A stretch of DNA of 64,000 bases from Udaeobacter sp025935755 (GTDB lineage Bacteria > Verrucomicrobiota > Verrucomicrobiia > Chthoniobacterales > UBA10450), in NCBI GenBank assembly GCA_036278715.1, contig DASUKN010000006.1:62001-126000 (forward strand), written 5' to 3'. A program made the translations under genes and the position numbers. Positions 50,144-59,825 of the stretch are shown in pieces. How positions within the stretch are numbered: the first letter of the stretch is position 1; each line of letters begins with the position of its first letter. The notes under the pieces are model-generated. The model searched no databases. It was given only the letters and a program-made list of their open reading frames with translations, and was not told the DNA's origin.

Positions 50144-50455
50144 TTAAAGTGTCGCTGCGACTGATTTCAAGTTCTCGGTCGCGACATCGCTGTTACCGGT
50201 TGGCAGAACCGCCTCTACAAACCAGGCGCAACTTGGGCGATGGTCGGCGTAGACGGCTTCCACAAACCAGGCGCAACTCGGGCGTGAGCCAGCGTAGAAG
50301 ACGGCGGCGTTATCCGTTCGAATACCCTTCAACGTTAAGGAGCTTTGGCCCTGAGCCGGTGTGTGCGCCGCGAGGGTGCTTAGGAGGATGACGCTGACGG
50401 CAACCAGCAGTGCCGTAAGTATCCGTACAGTCTTATTGCGGTGGAAGTGTTTCAT
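50144..50455 (-). CDS. Small exported protein with internal tandem repeat
   Basis: Protein of 103 residues. A signal peptide or membrane anchor lies at about 10-36 (ending near AQGQS). The mature part contains RPSCAWFVEAV twice (about 58-68 and 73-83) from a 45-bp tandem duplication. Each unit has a single Cys. The remainder has no known family. A short intergenic hairpin (CCAGTC/GACTGG) lies between it and the 49464 gene. Confidence 0.55.
   Translation of the reverse strand: MKHFHRNKTVRILTALLVAVSVILLSTLAAHTPAQGQSSLTLKGIRTDNAAVFYAGSRPSCAWFVEAVYADHRPSCAWFVEAVLPTGNSDVATENLKSVAATL
50208..50297. repeat. 45-bp tandem duplication inside the exported protein gene
   Basis: Units at 50208-50252 and 50253-50297 differ at about 14 of the 45 bases. 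On the minus strand they encode RPSCAWFVEAVYADH-like and related sequence. The DNA duplication keeps the reading frame. Confidence 0.7.
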
Positions 50456-50517
50456 AAATGGCGTCTATTGGCAATTGCATTGGGTGTCAAGGACAAATCA
50501 CGAATGTCGCGTCTTAA

Positions 50518-50547
50518 GTGAGTTGCCTTAGATAGATCGCAACTCAC
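50518..50547. other. Perfect 9-bp palindrome between the exported protein and the large kinase
   Basis: GTGAGTTGC and GCAACTCAC pair around a 12-base loop. No T-run follows in either direction. It lies in the 149-base gap after the large kinase gene (minus strand) and before the 50144 protein. Confidence 0.4.
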
Positions 50548-50604
50548 ACCCCTTTCTGGTGCTATAATCCTGAAGTTATCAGGCCAGGCTGGGCAAACGC
50601 CGAC

Positions 50605-53454
50605 TTACTTAGGTGCGAGTGAAGCGACTATACCTTCAAAACGGGGATCGCCGCGTAGCGGATCCCAAAGCGGATGGAGACGCAAATATCCGTAGCTGAT
50701 GTGGCTGCCCGGCAGGTACGTGGTTTCAGCCAATCTGCGGATAGCCCGATCCTTGTCGCCGGCCCATGCATAAATCACAGCGAGATACCGCACCAGCGTT
50801 GCACCTTCGATCGCGTTTTTGCTAACCGGCGTCAACTCCACGGCGCGTTCGCCTTCCCGGATCGCGTCTTCTTTGTTTCCAAGTACAGCGTCAATGACGC
50901 CAAGCGCGCAAAGTGCGGCTGCATAATCGGGCTGCTTCTGTACTGTTTGGCGAAGGTCATTTCGCGCACTGTTGAACGCCGCTTGAGCTGCCGAATCATC
51001 GCCGCGGAACTTGGCAAGTTGACCCTCGCACCAGCCACTCGGGAATGGAATATTTTCATCGAAGCATCCGCACTCGGTCATGTTGAATAATGCACGCTCC
51101 GATCCTGGGTCCGGTGCACGCAGCATCAGAAAAAGCCATGGGTTGACGAAGCATAGCGACGTCTCCGGGTCTTCGCTCAATATCCCGTCAATTGCGTTGT
51201 GGAAGGCCTTTGGATCCGCCTGCTGCTCCAGATCCACCAATGCACGTCGCACGCGGCTGGGGACGTCTTTTGGCGATATCGCCAGTACACGATCAAGAGT
51301 GGCAGCCATCTCTTTGTACCGACCCAGAGCCTCATACGTGAGAGCGATTTGCTGGAGCACGGAAAAATCACGCGGATTCAGCTCCAAGGCTTGTGTGATT
51401 TCCTCGAGCGATTTCTCCCACCGGCCTTGCCGGCGATCAATGTAACCCGCCAGAAGCGGAATGCGCGATTCGTTTGCCAAGGTGAGTCGAGCAAGGACTA
51501 ACTCTTGTCTGGCTCTCTCGTAATCGCGGTACGCATAATAATAATGCTGAGCGAGAGCCAAATGCGCCTCTCCGGAGTCGGGACGGAGGCGCTGCAAAGA
51601 TTCAATCGCCGTTTGCGCCAAATTCAGACGCGAATCGGTGTGATCGAAACCGAGGAAATATATCCGGTCGTGCGCGCCGGCTAACTGGCAGTAGGCATCG
51701 AAGAAACCGGGATCGCGCGTGAGGGCCTGGTCAAGCAATTGTACCGCCTTGAACAGATCTTCCTTTTGTTGCGTACTCAATGAAATGTCATATAACAAAT
51801 CCTTGGCTCGCAAGTACGCCTCGTACGAAACCGGATCCGAAGTTGGCGCTTTTTGAAGAGCAGTTTTGGCGGCGGGAGAAACTGCGGCCCCGAGCTTGTC
51901 TGTGACTTTCTGCGCGATTTCGCTCTGAAGTGTAAAGATATCGGACGTGTTCCGGTCGTATTGCTCGCCCCACACACGAGCGTTTCTGCGCGTATCGATC
52001 AGTTCGGCAGTCACGTGAGTAATGCCGGCTTTATTTTGTGCGTTTCCTTTCAGCACGTAAGCGACGTTCAAGTCGCGGCCGACTTTCTGCGGATCACCGT
52101 CTCCGCGATAGGTGGCAACGCTGTTGTGGTTGATGACCTTTAGATTCGCGAGTCCCGACAGTTTGGTTAGAACGCCGTCATAAATCGCTTTGGCGAAAAA
52201 CACGGTATCCTTGTCGGCACTCAAAGTTTCAAACGGCAAAACGGCGATGCCGCTCCTTGTCGTGTGATTCCCCGGTTGGGCCCTGAAGATCAACACGCCC
52301 ACTACAGTTGCCATCATCAACAAAAGCGCAGCCATTTGTGCTACAAGCGGGTTACGCTGAATCCATCGCCAGAGATGCACTGGCGGTGAAACTGGTCGCG
52401 CTAAAATTGAACGACCATGCAGCCAGCGTTCAAGGTCGTCGGCCAATTCACCTGCCGAGCGGTAGCGGGCCCGCGGATCGCGTTCCAGGCACTTCGCGCA
52501 GATCCTTTCCAAATCGCGATCCAGCCCTGGCATCATGGTGCGCAATTTGGGAGCAGGCTTTTCGGTCGCCTGCTGAATGGTCTTTAGCGCGTGTTCGGCC
52601 ATGAACGGCGGCCGGCCTGTTAAAAGATCAAAAAGAACCGCACCCAAACTGTACACGTCAGCCGTAGGAGTAAGCTCTCCCGCTGCTCCGTTGACTTGCT
52701 CGGGGGCAATGTACCCCGGGGTGCCAAAAACCGTCGGTGTCCGCGTTAAGTGACCAGTCGGTTCGAGCCATTTTGCCAATCCGAAATCGCTGACCAACGG
52801 TTCGCCGCTACCGTCCAACAAAATGTTTCCCGGTTTCAGATCGCGATGAAGGATTCCGTGATCATGCGCGTGTTGCACTGCGCGTGCTACCTTCGCCATT
52901 ATTGCAACAGCGCGGCGCGGCTCACTGCGCAAAGTTGAAGCTGTTTCGAGCAGACTGCCGCCGCCGGCAAATTTCATGCTAAAAAACGGCAGTCCTTCGT
53001 GGCTCTCGCTCACTTCATAGATCGGCAGGATATTGGGATGATCCAGGTTTGCGGCAGCCTGAGCTTCGCGCCGAAAACGCATCAACGTGTCCTGCGAATC
53101 GGCGTGATAAGACGAAATGCGTTTGAGCGCCACGATCCGGCGCGAATGGCGTTGTCTCGCGCGATAGATTACGCCCATGCCGCCGCGGCCAATTTCTTCG
53201 AGGATCTGATAGTTCCCCAGAAGCCAGTCTCCATCATGGCCAGGGATATCGCCCAGCAACTCATCCAGCCTTGGCTCCATCGCCGAATGCGCGCCGCTAC
53301 CGTTACCGTTACCGTTGGTGTTGCCGTTGATGCCCGCGGCGAGAAGACACTTCAAACATAAGCCGCGTCCCACACGCGACGCGGACCCGCATGCTGGACA
53401 AAAGCCCGATTCATTTTCGACACGCAAAGAGACAGAACCGGCGGGCAAACTCAT
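50605..53454 (-). CDS. Large membrane Ser/Thr kinase with TPR-containing extracytoplasmic part
   Basis: Protein of 949 residues. CPACG and CLKC form an N-terminal zinc ribbon, then an Asn-Gly linker (NGNTNGNGNGSG), then a Hanks-type kinase (about 80-340: GRGGMGVIYRA, HRDLKPGNILL, DFGLAKW, GTPGYIAPE). One membrane helix lies at about 372-392. The outer part begins with a TolB/adenylate-cyclase-associated-like domain (SGIAVLPFETLSADKDT) and continues with several TPR units to the C-terminus. It follows an ECF sigma factor on the same strand, and such pairs are common in planctomycetes and verrucomicrobia. Confidence 0.9.
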   Translation of the reverse strand: MSLPAGSVSLRVENESGFCPACGSASRVGRGLCLKCLLAAGINGNTNGNGNGSGAHSAMEPRLDELLGDIPGHDGDWLLGNYQILEEIGRGGMGVIYRARQRHSRRIVALKRISSYHADSQDTLMRFRREAQAAANLDHPNILPIYEVSESHEGLPFFSMKFAGGGSLLETASTLRSEPRRAVAIMAKVARAVQHAHDHGILHRDLKPGNILLDGSGEPLVSDFGLAKWLEPTGHLTRTPTVFGTPGYIAPEQVNGAAGELTPTADVYSLGAVLFDLLTGRPPFMAEHALKTIQQATEKPAPKLRTMMPGLDRDLERICAKCLERDPRARYRSAGELADDLERWLHGRSILARPVSPPVHLWRWIQRNPLVAQMAALLLMMATVVGVLIFRAQPGNHTTRSGIAVLPFETLSADKDTVFFAKAIYDGVLTKLSGLANLKVINHNSVATYRGDGDPQKVGRDLNVAYVLKGNAQNKAGITHVTAELIDTRRNARVWGEQYDRNTSDIFTLQSEIAQKVTDKLGAAVSPAAKTALQKAPTSDPVSYEAYLRAKDLLYDISLSTQQKEDLFKAVQLLDQALTRDPGFFDAYCQLAGAHDRIYFLGFDHTDSRLNLAQTAIESLQRLRPDSGEAHLALAQHYYYAYRDYERARQELVLARLTLANESRIPLLAGYIDRRQGRWEKSLEEITQALELNPRDFSVLQQIALTYEALGRYKEMAATLDRVLAISPKDVPSRVRRALVDLEQQADPKAFHNAIDGILSEDPETSLCFVNPWLFLMLRAPDPGSERALFNMTECGCFDENIPFPSGWCEGQLAKFRGDDSAAQAAFNSARNDLRQTVQKQPDYAAALCALGVIDAVLGNKEDAIREGERAVELTPVSKNAIEGATLVRYLAVIYAWAGDKDRAIRRLAETTYLPGSHISYGYLRLHPLWDPLRGDPRFEGIVASLAPK

Positions 53455-53714
53455 GAGGGGCTATGAGCATAAATCGAGGTTCAACTGTTGCCAACGCGAA
53501 TTCAGAAATTTCCGTAAATAATTTGTAGCGGATTTTACGTTCCGGGAGGACGACTCATTTCAAAGTCAACAGACTGGAATCGAGCGCTTCCCGGCGGTTA
53601 TCTCCTGCAGCGTCGAGTGATTTCACTTGTCTCGTTAAAGAAAAGCCTGTGGCACAGGAAATTTCGATCGCATCACCGGCCAAAGACCGCGCCGTTCGCG
53701 GCGTGGTTCCCGGA

Positions 53715-54515
53715 TTACTCGGCAGCGCTCAATGCGGCACAGAGGTAGCGCAACTCGTCATCGATCTCGCTCTCGCCGCGCACCGTCTCAGCAACTTCTT
53801 CGCGGAGCAGAGCGCGGTAACGCTCACGCAACCGGTGGACCAGGTTCTTCACTGCTGGCTCCTGAATGCCGAGTATCCTCGCAAAGGTTGCGTACGATAC
53901 GTCCTGCCGGTCCGCAGCGAGGCAGTTGCTGAGAACATCGAACACACGTCGTCGACCGTGCTTTTCACACTCGTCACCCAATCGTCTCAACGCGCGTTCC
54001 ACGACTGTTGCAGCCCACCGCACATCGAAAATCCTTTCCGGCGACCAGTTGTCAGATTCGTTTTCCGCGATCGACAGGTGGGACGGCGCTTCGGTCATCC
54101 AGTCGTCCCAGGAAACAAAACGTAAATCGCCACCGCGCTTCCGTGCCTGATGTTTGTCGACCTGGTCGTGCAAGAACCGTTGCAGCGCGGTAAGCAGAAG
54201 TGAACGGAATCTTCCTCTGTTCCGGTCAGCCGATTGAAGCAGACGTCCTTTGAGCACCTTCGCGAAGAACTCCTGGGTCAAATCCTGAGCGTCAGGAACG
54301 GAATGGCCCTGGCGACAGATGAAAGCGAAAACCGGTCTCCAGTAAATCTTGCAAAGTTCGGCCAGTGCCGCCTGCGCCTTGTCTTCGTCATTCGCGGAAT
54401 CCGAACAGGACGAAACGATGCTCCATCGTGTGGTCATGAAGCGCGCCTGGCCGAAGCCGTTAATGGGGGTTTCCGGTTTCACCGAAGCCGAGCATCTCAT
54501 TTCATCGCTTCTCAC
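53715..54515 (-). CDS. ECF-type sigma factor, kinase-linked
   Basis: Protein of 266 residues, long for an ECF factor. Region 2 is RWSIVSSC...LCKIYWRPVFAFICRQGHSVPDAQDLTQEFFAKVL, and region 4 carries a helix-turn-helix (SYATFARILGIQEPAVKNLVHRLRERYRALLREEV). The 60-residue insertion and this sequence style fit ECF families that are encoded beside Ser/Thr kinases. The large kinase gene lies 260 bases downstream, so it may be the regulator. It is divergent from the histidine kinase, sharing a 128-base promoter region. Confidence 0.85.
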   Translation of the reverse strand: MRSDEMRCSASVKPETPINGFGQARFMTTRWSIVSSCSDSANDEDKAQAALAELCKIYWRPVFAFICRQGHSVPDAQDLTQEFFAKVLKGRLLQSADRNRGRFRSLLLTALQRFLHDQVDKHQARKRGGDLRFVSWDDWMTEAPSHLSIAENESDNWSPERIFDVRWAATVVERALRRLGDECEKHGRRRVFDVLSNCLAADRQDVSYATFARILGIQEPAVKNLVHRLRERYRALLREEVAETVRGESEIDDELRYLCAALSAAE

Positions 54516-54643
54516 GCAAGCTGGCGCAGGTCCGAATCGCGCGGGATCTTAGGTGATCTGACGGGTGCATCTGAAGTTTTTTTGAAACTTCGACCTCCAA
54601 AAGCCGAACTAAAAGATGAACACAAACAGTTGCGGTCTGTACA

Positions 54644-56470
54644 ATGAATTGGATTACAGTCATTTGGTCGATGAATGCTGGAGCGTGTCTGACGCTCGCG
54701 GCGTTCTACGGCGCGGTCTGGTTCAAACAACGCACAAACCTGGCATATTTGGCGTTTTCCTGTAGCGCCGTCGCGGCAGGCGTCATCTCCGGATTTGAAT
54801 TATGCATGCTGAACGCGACAACGGTGGAGCAATATCAAGTGCTGATGCGCTGGATCCATCTGCCGGTGTGGATCCTCACACTCTCCTTTGTCGCTTTTGT
54901 CCGATTGTATCTGCACGCCGGACGATCCTGGCTGGCTCGGAGCATCTACATTCTGCGAACGTTGGTGTTGATTCTCAATTTCAGTTTCCCTGTGAGCATC
55001 AACTTCAACCGGATCACAGGTATCCACCACTTTGCGTGGGGTGGCAATGTCCTTTCGCTGCCTGTCGGCCTTCCCAATCCGTGGGGTGTGCTCAGTCAGA
55101 TCAGTCTCATCTTGCTGCTCATCTTTGCCGTCGACGCGACGATTACGGTTTGGCGACGTGGCGATCGGCGGCGCGCGTTGCTCATCGGCGGCAGTATGGT
55201 GTTCGGTGCGATCCTCGCGTGGCACGTTCCACTGGTTATCTGGGGAATTATTGAAGTCCCCTTCTTCATGGCGTTCGCCTACACCGGTGTCGTAGCGGCG
55301 ATGGGATATGAACTGAGCAGAGACATGGCTCGCGCGGCGCGTCTCAAGCGTGATTTGGAACTCAGCGAGAAAAGATTCAACCTCGCTGCGGATTCCGCGA
55401 GCCTCGGAATGTGGGAGTGGGATCTGGAAAAGGATGAAATCTGGGTTTCGCCAACGCGTCGTGAGCAGCTGGGTTTTCCTCCGTCTGGGAAAATTACATT
55501 CGAAGAATTGATTTCACGCTGGCACGAAGGCGATCGCGACAAAGTCCGGGAGGCCGTGGATAAGGCGATCCACCAGGGTAAAGATTACCAGGCGGAATTT
55601 CGGGTTATTCGGGCGAACGGCAATTTGCAGTGGATCGCCGCGCGCGGGCGCGTCCAGGTGGACGAACACGGCAAGCCGAAGCGGCTCACGGGAATCAGTC
55701 TGGACGTTACGGCGCGAAAAGAAGCAGAGGCATTGGCGCAGCAGCAGCGAGCTGAACTTGAACGGCTGAGGCAACAGAAAACAGCGTTCCTTGAGAGAGA
55801 AGTGGCAGAGCGCACGCGGCTCGAACGCGAAGTGATCGAGAGTTGTGCGCGTGAACAGCGTCGAATCGCGTATGACTTGCACGACGGCGTGGGCCAACAC
55901 CTTGTTGGGATCGCTTTGAGCGCAAAGCTGCTCGAAGAACAATTGCGCCCCGATCGGCCTGCGGAAGCCGAGAAGGCTTCAGCCATCGCGCGGCTGGCCA
56001 ATGAAGCGGCCAGACAGACCCGACTCACGGCTCGAAGTTTGGAAGGCGCTGACGGAGTCGGCGATTTAAAGACCGCCCTCGAGTCGCTGGCCATGAACAT
56101 CACTGAAAACTGCCAGGTGAGGAGCACCGTCAAAGCCAATCGGGCAGCCTTGCCGATTAGCGGGCCAGCGGCGGACCAACTTTATCGGATCGCTCAGGAA
56201 GCGGTGCGTAATGCTGTGGAGCACGGTGCTGCTTCCGAGGTGTTGATCCAACTTACATTTAACGACCGGGACATGCTGCTCACCGTACAAGATGATGGTG
56301 ACGGGTTTAACAAGAAAAAGAAAGGACACGGCATGGGACTTCGAATCATGCGCTATCGAGCGCAGTGCATCGGTGGTACCTGCGAGGTGCAAAGCGGTCC
56401 CGGTAAAGGAACCACCGTCTGTTGCCGTGTTCCGTTGGAAGCGCAGCCGTCCCTTTCGAGTATCTCATGA
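54644..56470 (+). CDS. Sensor histidine kinase with seven-helix membrane domain and PAS domain
   Basis: Protein of 608 residues. Seven or so membrane helices occupy about 5-220. A PAS/PAC domain (about 240-365: FNLAADSASLGMWEWDLEKDEIW, and EFRVIRANGNLQWIAARGRV) leads to a coiled coil, then a HisKA_3 dimerisation segment EQRRIAYDLHDGVGQHLVGIALSAK (phosphorylated His) and the ATPase domain with EAVRNAVEHGAA and DDGDGFNKKKKGHGMGLRIM. This NarL-type kinase phosphorylates the regulator immediately downstream, whose ATG overlaps its stop. Confidence 0.92.
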   Translation: MNWITVIWSMNAGACLTLAAFYGAVWFKQRTNLAYLAFSCSAVAAGVISGFELCMLNATTVEQYQVLMRWIHLPVWILTLSFVAFVRLYLHAGRSWLARSIYILRTLVLILNFSFPVSINFNRITGIHHFAWGGNVLSLPVGLPNPWGVLSQISLILLLIFAVDATITVWRRGDRRRALLIGGSMVFGAILAWHVPLVIWGIIEVPFFMAFAYTGVVAAMGYELSRDMARAARLKRDLELSEKRFNLAADSASLGMWEWDLEKDEIWVSPTRREQLGFPPSGKITFEELISRWHEGDRDKVREAVDKAIHQGKDYQAEFRVIRANGNLQWIAARGRVQVDEHGKPKRLTGISLDVTARKEAEALAQQQRAELERLRQQKTAFLEREVAERTRLEREVIESCAREQRRIAYDLHDGVGQHLVGIALSAKLLEEQLRPDRPAEAEKASAIARLANEAARQTRLTARSLEGADGVGDLKTALESLAMNITENCQVRSTVKANRAALPISGPAADQLYRIAQEAVRNAVEHGAASEVLIQLTFNDRDMLLTVQDDGDGFNKKKKGHGMGLRIMRYRAQCIGGTCEVQSGPGKGTTVCCRVPLEAQPSLSSIS

Positions 56471-57192
56471 ATGCAATAACACCAGCCAAAACAAAAAACT
56501 CCGTTGTTGTAGTGGAGGACCATCCAGTGCTATGCGACGGACTAAAGCAGCTAATTAGCAGCCAGCCGGACCTCGTGTGTGTCGGAGTCGCGGACGATAT
56601 TTCGGGCGCAAAACGCTTGATTGAAGAATGCAAACCCGAGCTGATGGTGCTCGACTTGCGTTTGAAGGCCGGCGACGCCCTCGATTTCATCAAAACCTTG
56701 CGAGTCGAATCTCCCGAAGTAAAGGTGCTCGTTCTCTCGCAATACGACGAGCTGATCTTCGCTGAGCGCGCGCTCCGCGCCGGTGCCTCCGGTTATATCA
56801 TGAAAGAAAACACCACGGACGAGGTGCTGAGGGCGGTGCGGAAGGTTCTCGGCGGCGAATTGTATTTCAGCGAGCGCGTTGCTGCAGCGGTAGTGCAACG
56901 GACGTTGCGCGAAAAATCCGTTCCATCACGTGCTGGAATCGAGCGGTTGTCCGACCGCGAGATGCAGGTGTTTCAGTTGTTAGGCGCTGCCTATAGCCCA
57001 CGGGAAATCGCAGAGCAATTTCACCTTAGTCGCAAGACCATCGAGACGCACTGCGAAAAGATCAAGCACAAGCTAAGTTTGTACACCGCCGCCGAGCTGA
57101 AGCGGTTTGCTCGCCAATGGGCTGCTGAGAATTTGTCTCCTTCTGAGCCCTGGGTGGTATCGTCGGCAGAAAATGGCCGATCTCAAAAGTAA
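56467..57192 (+). CDS. LuxR/NarL-family response regulator
   Basis: Protein of 241 residues. The receiver domain has VVVVEDHPV, phospho-acceptor Asp in MVLDLRLKAGD and GYIMKENTTDE. The C-terminal helix-turn-helix runs ERLSDREMQVFQLLGAAYSPREIAEQFHLSRKTIETHCEKIKHKL. Start ATG 56467 overlaps the kinase TGA (ATGA), so the pair is translationally coupled; an in-frame upstream extension is inside the kinase gene. Target genes are unknown. Confidence 0.93.
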   Translation: MNAITPAKTKNSVVVVEDHPVLCDGLKQLISSQPDLVCVGVADDISGAKRLIEECKPELMVLDLRLKAGDALDFIKTLRVESPEVKVLVLSQYDELIFAERALRAGASGYIMKENTTDEVLRAVRKVLGGELYFSERVAAAVVQRTLREKSVPSRAGIERLSDREMQVFQLLGAAYSPREIAEQFHLSRKTIETHCEKIKHKLSLYTAAELKRFARQWAAENLSPSEPWVVSSAENGRSQK

Positions 57193-57274
57193 GCATGCAA
57201 CGGCCATGAAATGGGGCGGCACGGGGCTGCGCCGCTACCAACTTGCTGTTTCGCGGAGCGAAGCCGTTGCGGAG

Positions 57275-59083
57275 TTATTTAAGCGCTTGCTGCATCGCCG
57301 TCCGATCATCGAGGAGAATCCATTCGACCACAGATACTGGCAGGCTGCCGTTTTTGATCAGGTCGTCATGGAATTGGCCGAGCCGGAAGTTTTCCCCTTG
57401 TTTGTCCTTGTAGCGGCCGAGCAAATTCATGATCTGCCATTTGCCGGTGATGTAGCTGATCTTTTGCGTCGGACTCGATGCGGCGCCGGCAGCTTCCCCT
57501 TCTGCTGATTCGCGATCGAGTCCGCCCGCATCCATAAAGTACTTCACTGCTTGCTCAAAGGTCCACCGGCCGGTGTGCAGATTTACATCCACGCCAATCC
57601 GCGCGGCGCGATATCGCGACAAGCGCAGGATTTGTCCCTGCGCCGGTGAGTTGTCGGCGTAAAGCCCGGTGCGGGACAGCATCTCCTCGCCGTATAATGC
57701 CCAGCCTTCAATGAAGACGCTATCCTGGTGCTGGCGACGGATTTCATCGCTAAGATGATTTCCGATCGACAGCTGGAGAAAATGTCCAGGGATACCTTCG
57801 TGCCCGAGGATCGGCCGGGGATCTTCAATCGCAGCGCGAATATAAAAATTCTTCGATTCAGGGTTGTACGTCGGAATGAAGTAGAAGCCGGTTGGATCCT
57901 TATCGTAAACTCCCGGAGGATTCATGAAACCTCCAGGGCTGGTTGGTTTAAACGCCTCTGGTAATTGCCGAATCTGAAACGCACCGAGGTAACCCGGCAG
58001 AGTCACCAGGTTGTGTTGTTTGAGAAAATCAATCATCTCGGTCTCGCGGCTTTCGTATGCTTTCAAGAATGCCTCCTGATCGGGTGGAATTTTTGGCGCC
58101 CGTTTCGGATCGGGATCGGCGAGCTTCGGATCCGACAAGAGCGCTTCGAGTGCACGGTACCGTGCCAGCTCGGCGCGCCCGATCGTTTCTACCTCCGAGG
58201 CGTTCAAGGGCAGGAGCAAAACGTGCTTGAGATAGTAGTTGTAATTCGATTCGCCCATCGGCGTGAACTCCGCCATTTTGGAAACGCGTTTCTCGAGATC
58301 GTCGGCGTACGCGTGTAAAGCTGCTATTGCCTGGTCGCGTTCTTTTACCAGTTCCTCATGTTCGTTAGGCGACAAATCCACATTCAGCGCCATCAGGCTG
58401 TTATTCAAAAGGGGATCCATCGAGCGGGCGGATTGAATCGCCAGCTGCGCGTAAAGTCTCACCGGCTTTTGCAAATTGCTCAGGCCTTGCTTCAACACTG
58501 CGGGCATTTGCTTAAGACGCCCAATAGCCGCAAGCGCGCGGTTTCGCGGCGTGTCATATTCCTTCTTCAGGAGCGAGAAGATGCCGTTCGCGCATTCCTC
58601 CGTGTAAACCTGCGGATTCGTGAATTCGAACTTCAGGACACGATCGCCGAACTCGGCGTTCTCGAGCTGCGCACGGAAAAGAACCCAATCGATTTGTTGG
58701 TCTTTCGGCCACGTATCGGTTTTCATCGCGCGCACCTTGTCCAAAAGTGAGCGCACGTGCTGGGCTCGCTCGGAAATTTTGGCCGGCGAATAATCTGTCA
58801 GCCGGTCGTCCCAGGTATGAAGTCCTGCCTCGCTGCTGCGGACCGGATAATTCTCATTGCGCCATGCGTAGTATTCGTCCGCGAGCTTGTGCAATGTTGT
58901 CGACGTCGCGTTCACACTTTGATTTTTGAAAGCGTCAGGATTGATGCCTGGCGTCGACTTTGTGATCAACGCCTTGTTAGAAACGTCCGGATTACGCTGG
59001 GCAGGCGATTGCGCCAGCGCGATGGCCCCGGTCGCAAGCCATAAAAGAGCAACGAAGCGAACGACTGATTTCATAAGCTCCAA
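57275..59083 (-). CDS. DUF885 exported protein
   Basis: Protein of 602 residues. A signal peptide ends near ALA-QS (about 24). The gene has ILGHEGIPGHFLQLSIGNH, containing an HExxxH-like zinc motif (HEGIPGH), and FIEGWALYGEEMLSR (the downstream Glu), both typical of DUF885, a family related to zinc peptidases. DKDPTGFYFIPTYNP is a further family segment. It is likely a periplasmic hydrolase of unknown substrate. It converges on the regulator gene and has 82 bases between them. Confidence 0.88.
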   Translation of the reverse strand: MELMKSVVRFVALLWLATGAIALAQSPAQRNPDVSNKALITKSTPGINPDAFKNQSVNATSTTLHKLADEYYAWRNENYPVRSSEAGLHTWDDRLTDYSPAKISERAQHVRSLLDKVRAMKTDTWPKDQQIDWVLFRAQLENAEFGDRVLKFEFTNPQVYTEECANGIFSLLKKEYDTPRNRALAAIGRLKQMPAVLKQGLSNLQKPVRLYAQLAIQSARSMDPLLNNSLMALNVDLSPNEHEELVKERDQAIAALHAYADDLEKRVSKMAEFTPMGESNYNYYLKHVLLLPLNASEVETIGRAELARYRALEALLSDPKLADPDPKRAPKIPPDQEAFLKAYESRETEMIDFLKQHNLVTLPGYLGAFQIRQLPEAFKPTSPGGFMNPPGVYDKDPTGFYFIPTYNPESKNFYIRAAIEDPRPILGHEGIPGHFLQLSIGNHLSDEIRRQHQDSVFIEGWALYGEEMLSRTGLYADNSPAQGQILRLSRYRAARIGVDVNLHTGRWTFEQAVKYFMDAGGLDRESAEGEAAGAASSPTQKISYITGKWQIMNLLGRYKDKQGENFRLGQFHDDLIKNGSLPVSVVEWILLDDRTAMQQALK

Positions 59084-59181
59084 GCGTAGCGTTAAATGCC
59101 AGAGCGTAAAAGCATGGCGCTCTTTTCTCTAGCCGTCGCCCTGAATTAGGCGGCTTCAATTCGCGCCGCAGAGGATTCCAG

Positions 59182-59200
59182 GGCGTCTGTGTCAGACGCC
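59182..59200. other. Perfect 8-bp hairpin with 3-base loop
   Basis: GGCGTCTG-TGT-CAGACGCC lies in the gap upstream of DUF885, followed by ATGCAATTGGCAT, another near-palindrome. A similar GGCGTCTGTGTCAG string occurs at about 30326, so it may be a repeat fragment. Confidence 0.4.
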
Positions 59201-59271
59201 ATGCAATTGGCATAACTTGGATGCACTTCGGTGTTAATCCAGCGAGGGGCTACAACAGCGTTGCGCAGATG

Positions 59272-59478
59272 TTATTCTCTGCCGTCGAGTTCCCGCAGCA
59301 ACTGCTCCTTCAAATGTCGGCGCGCAGCCTTTTTGATCGCACGGCGCTCAGCGGCTACCTCTTGCTTCTGTGCCAGCCGTTCGCGCCGTGTTCGTGGCTC
59401 CACAGATTGGGACAGGTGTCGGATCTTCGGTCGGCGCTCCCCGATGTTTCGCTCCCTGGGTTTTGCGTAAGGATCCAT
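59272..59478 (-). CDS. Small, very basic helical protein (uncertain)
   Basis: Protein of 68 residues, nearly all charged: DPYAKPRERNIGERRPKIRHL then RRERLAQKQEVAAERRAIKKAARRHLKEQLLREL. It should be an alpha-helix with about a third basic residues; nucleic-acid binding is possible. There is no strong ribosome site. It lies between DUF885 and tRNA-Val on the minus strand. The reading is plausible but not proven. Confidence 0.4.
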   Translation of the reverse strand: MDPYAKPRERNIGERRPKIRHLSQSVEPRTRRERLAQKQEVAAERRAIKKAARRHLKEQLLRELDGRE

Positions 59479-59666
59479 AGATGTTCAGCTCGTTGCATCA
59501 ACAAAGATAACAGCCATCGCGCCAAACGGGAACACGAGAAGAGGAGTGCGACGCGAAACCGAATGGACACGAATAGCACTGAATGATAAGTGACGAATGA
59601 ATGCCGAAGCCCAAATTTGGCAAACGATGAAACCCTTCAACGTTTCAGCCCGGCGAAGCCGAACAC

Positions 59667-59738
59667 TGGGCGGTGAAGGTTTCGAACCTCCGACCCTCTC
59701 GGTGTAAACGAGACGCTCTACCACTGAGCTAACCGCCC
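59667..59738 (-). tRNA. tRNA-Val (anticodon TAC)
   Basis: On the minus strand the acceptor stem GGGCGGT/ACCGCCC, D-stem GCTC/GAGC, anticodon stem TCTCG/CGAGA with loop TTTACAC, and T-arm GGAGG-TTCGAAA-CCTTC all form. The anticodon is TAC, reading GTA/GTG valine codons. Discriminator A; CCA not encoded. Confidence 0.93.
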
Positions 59739-59825
59739 GCTTTGGAGAAGTGATAAGTGATGGGTGAATAGTGATCAGTCAAGCAGCGCAAAACAGATCG
59801 TTGCGACATTCAATCTCAACTCCTG

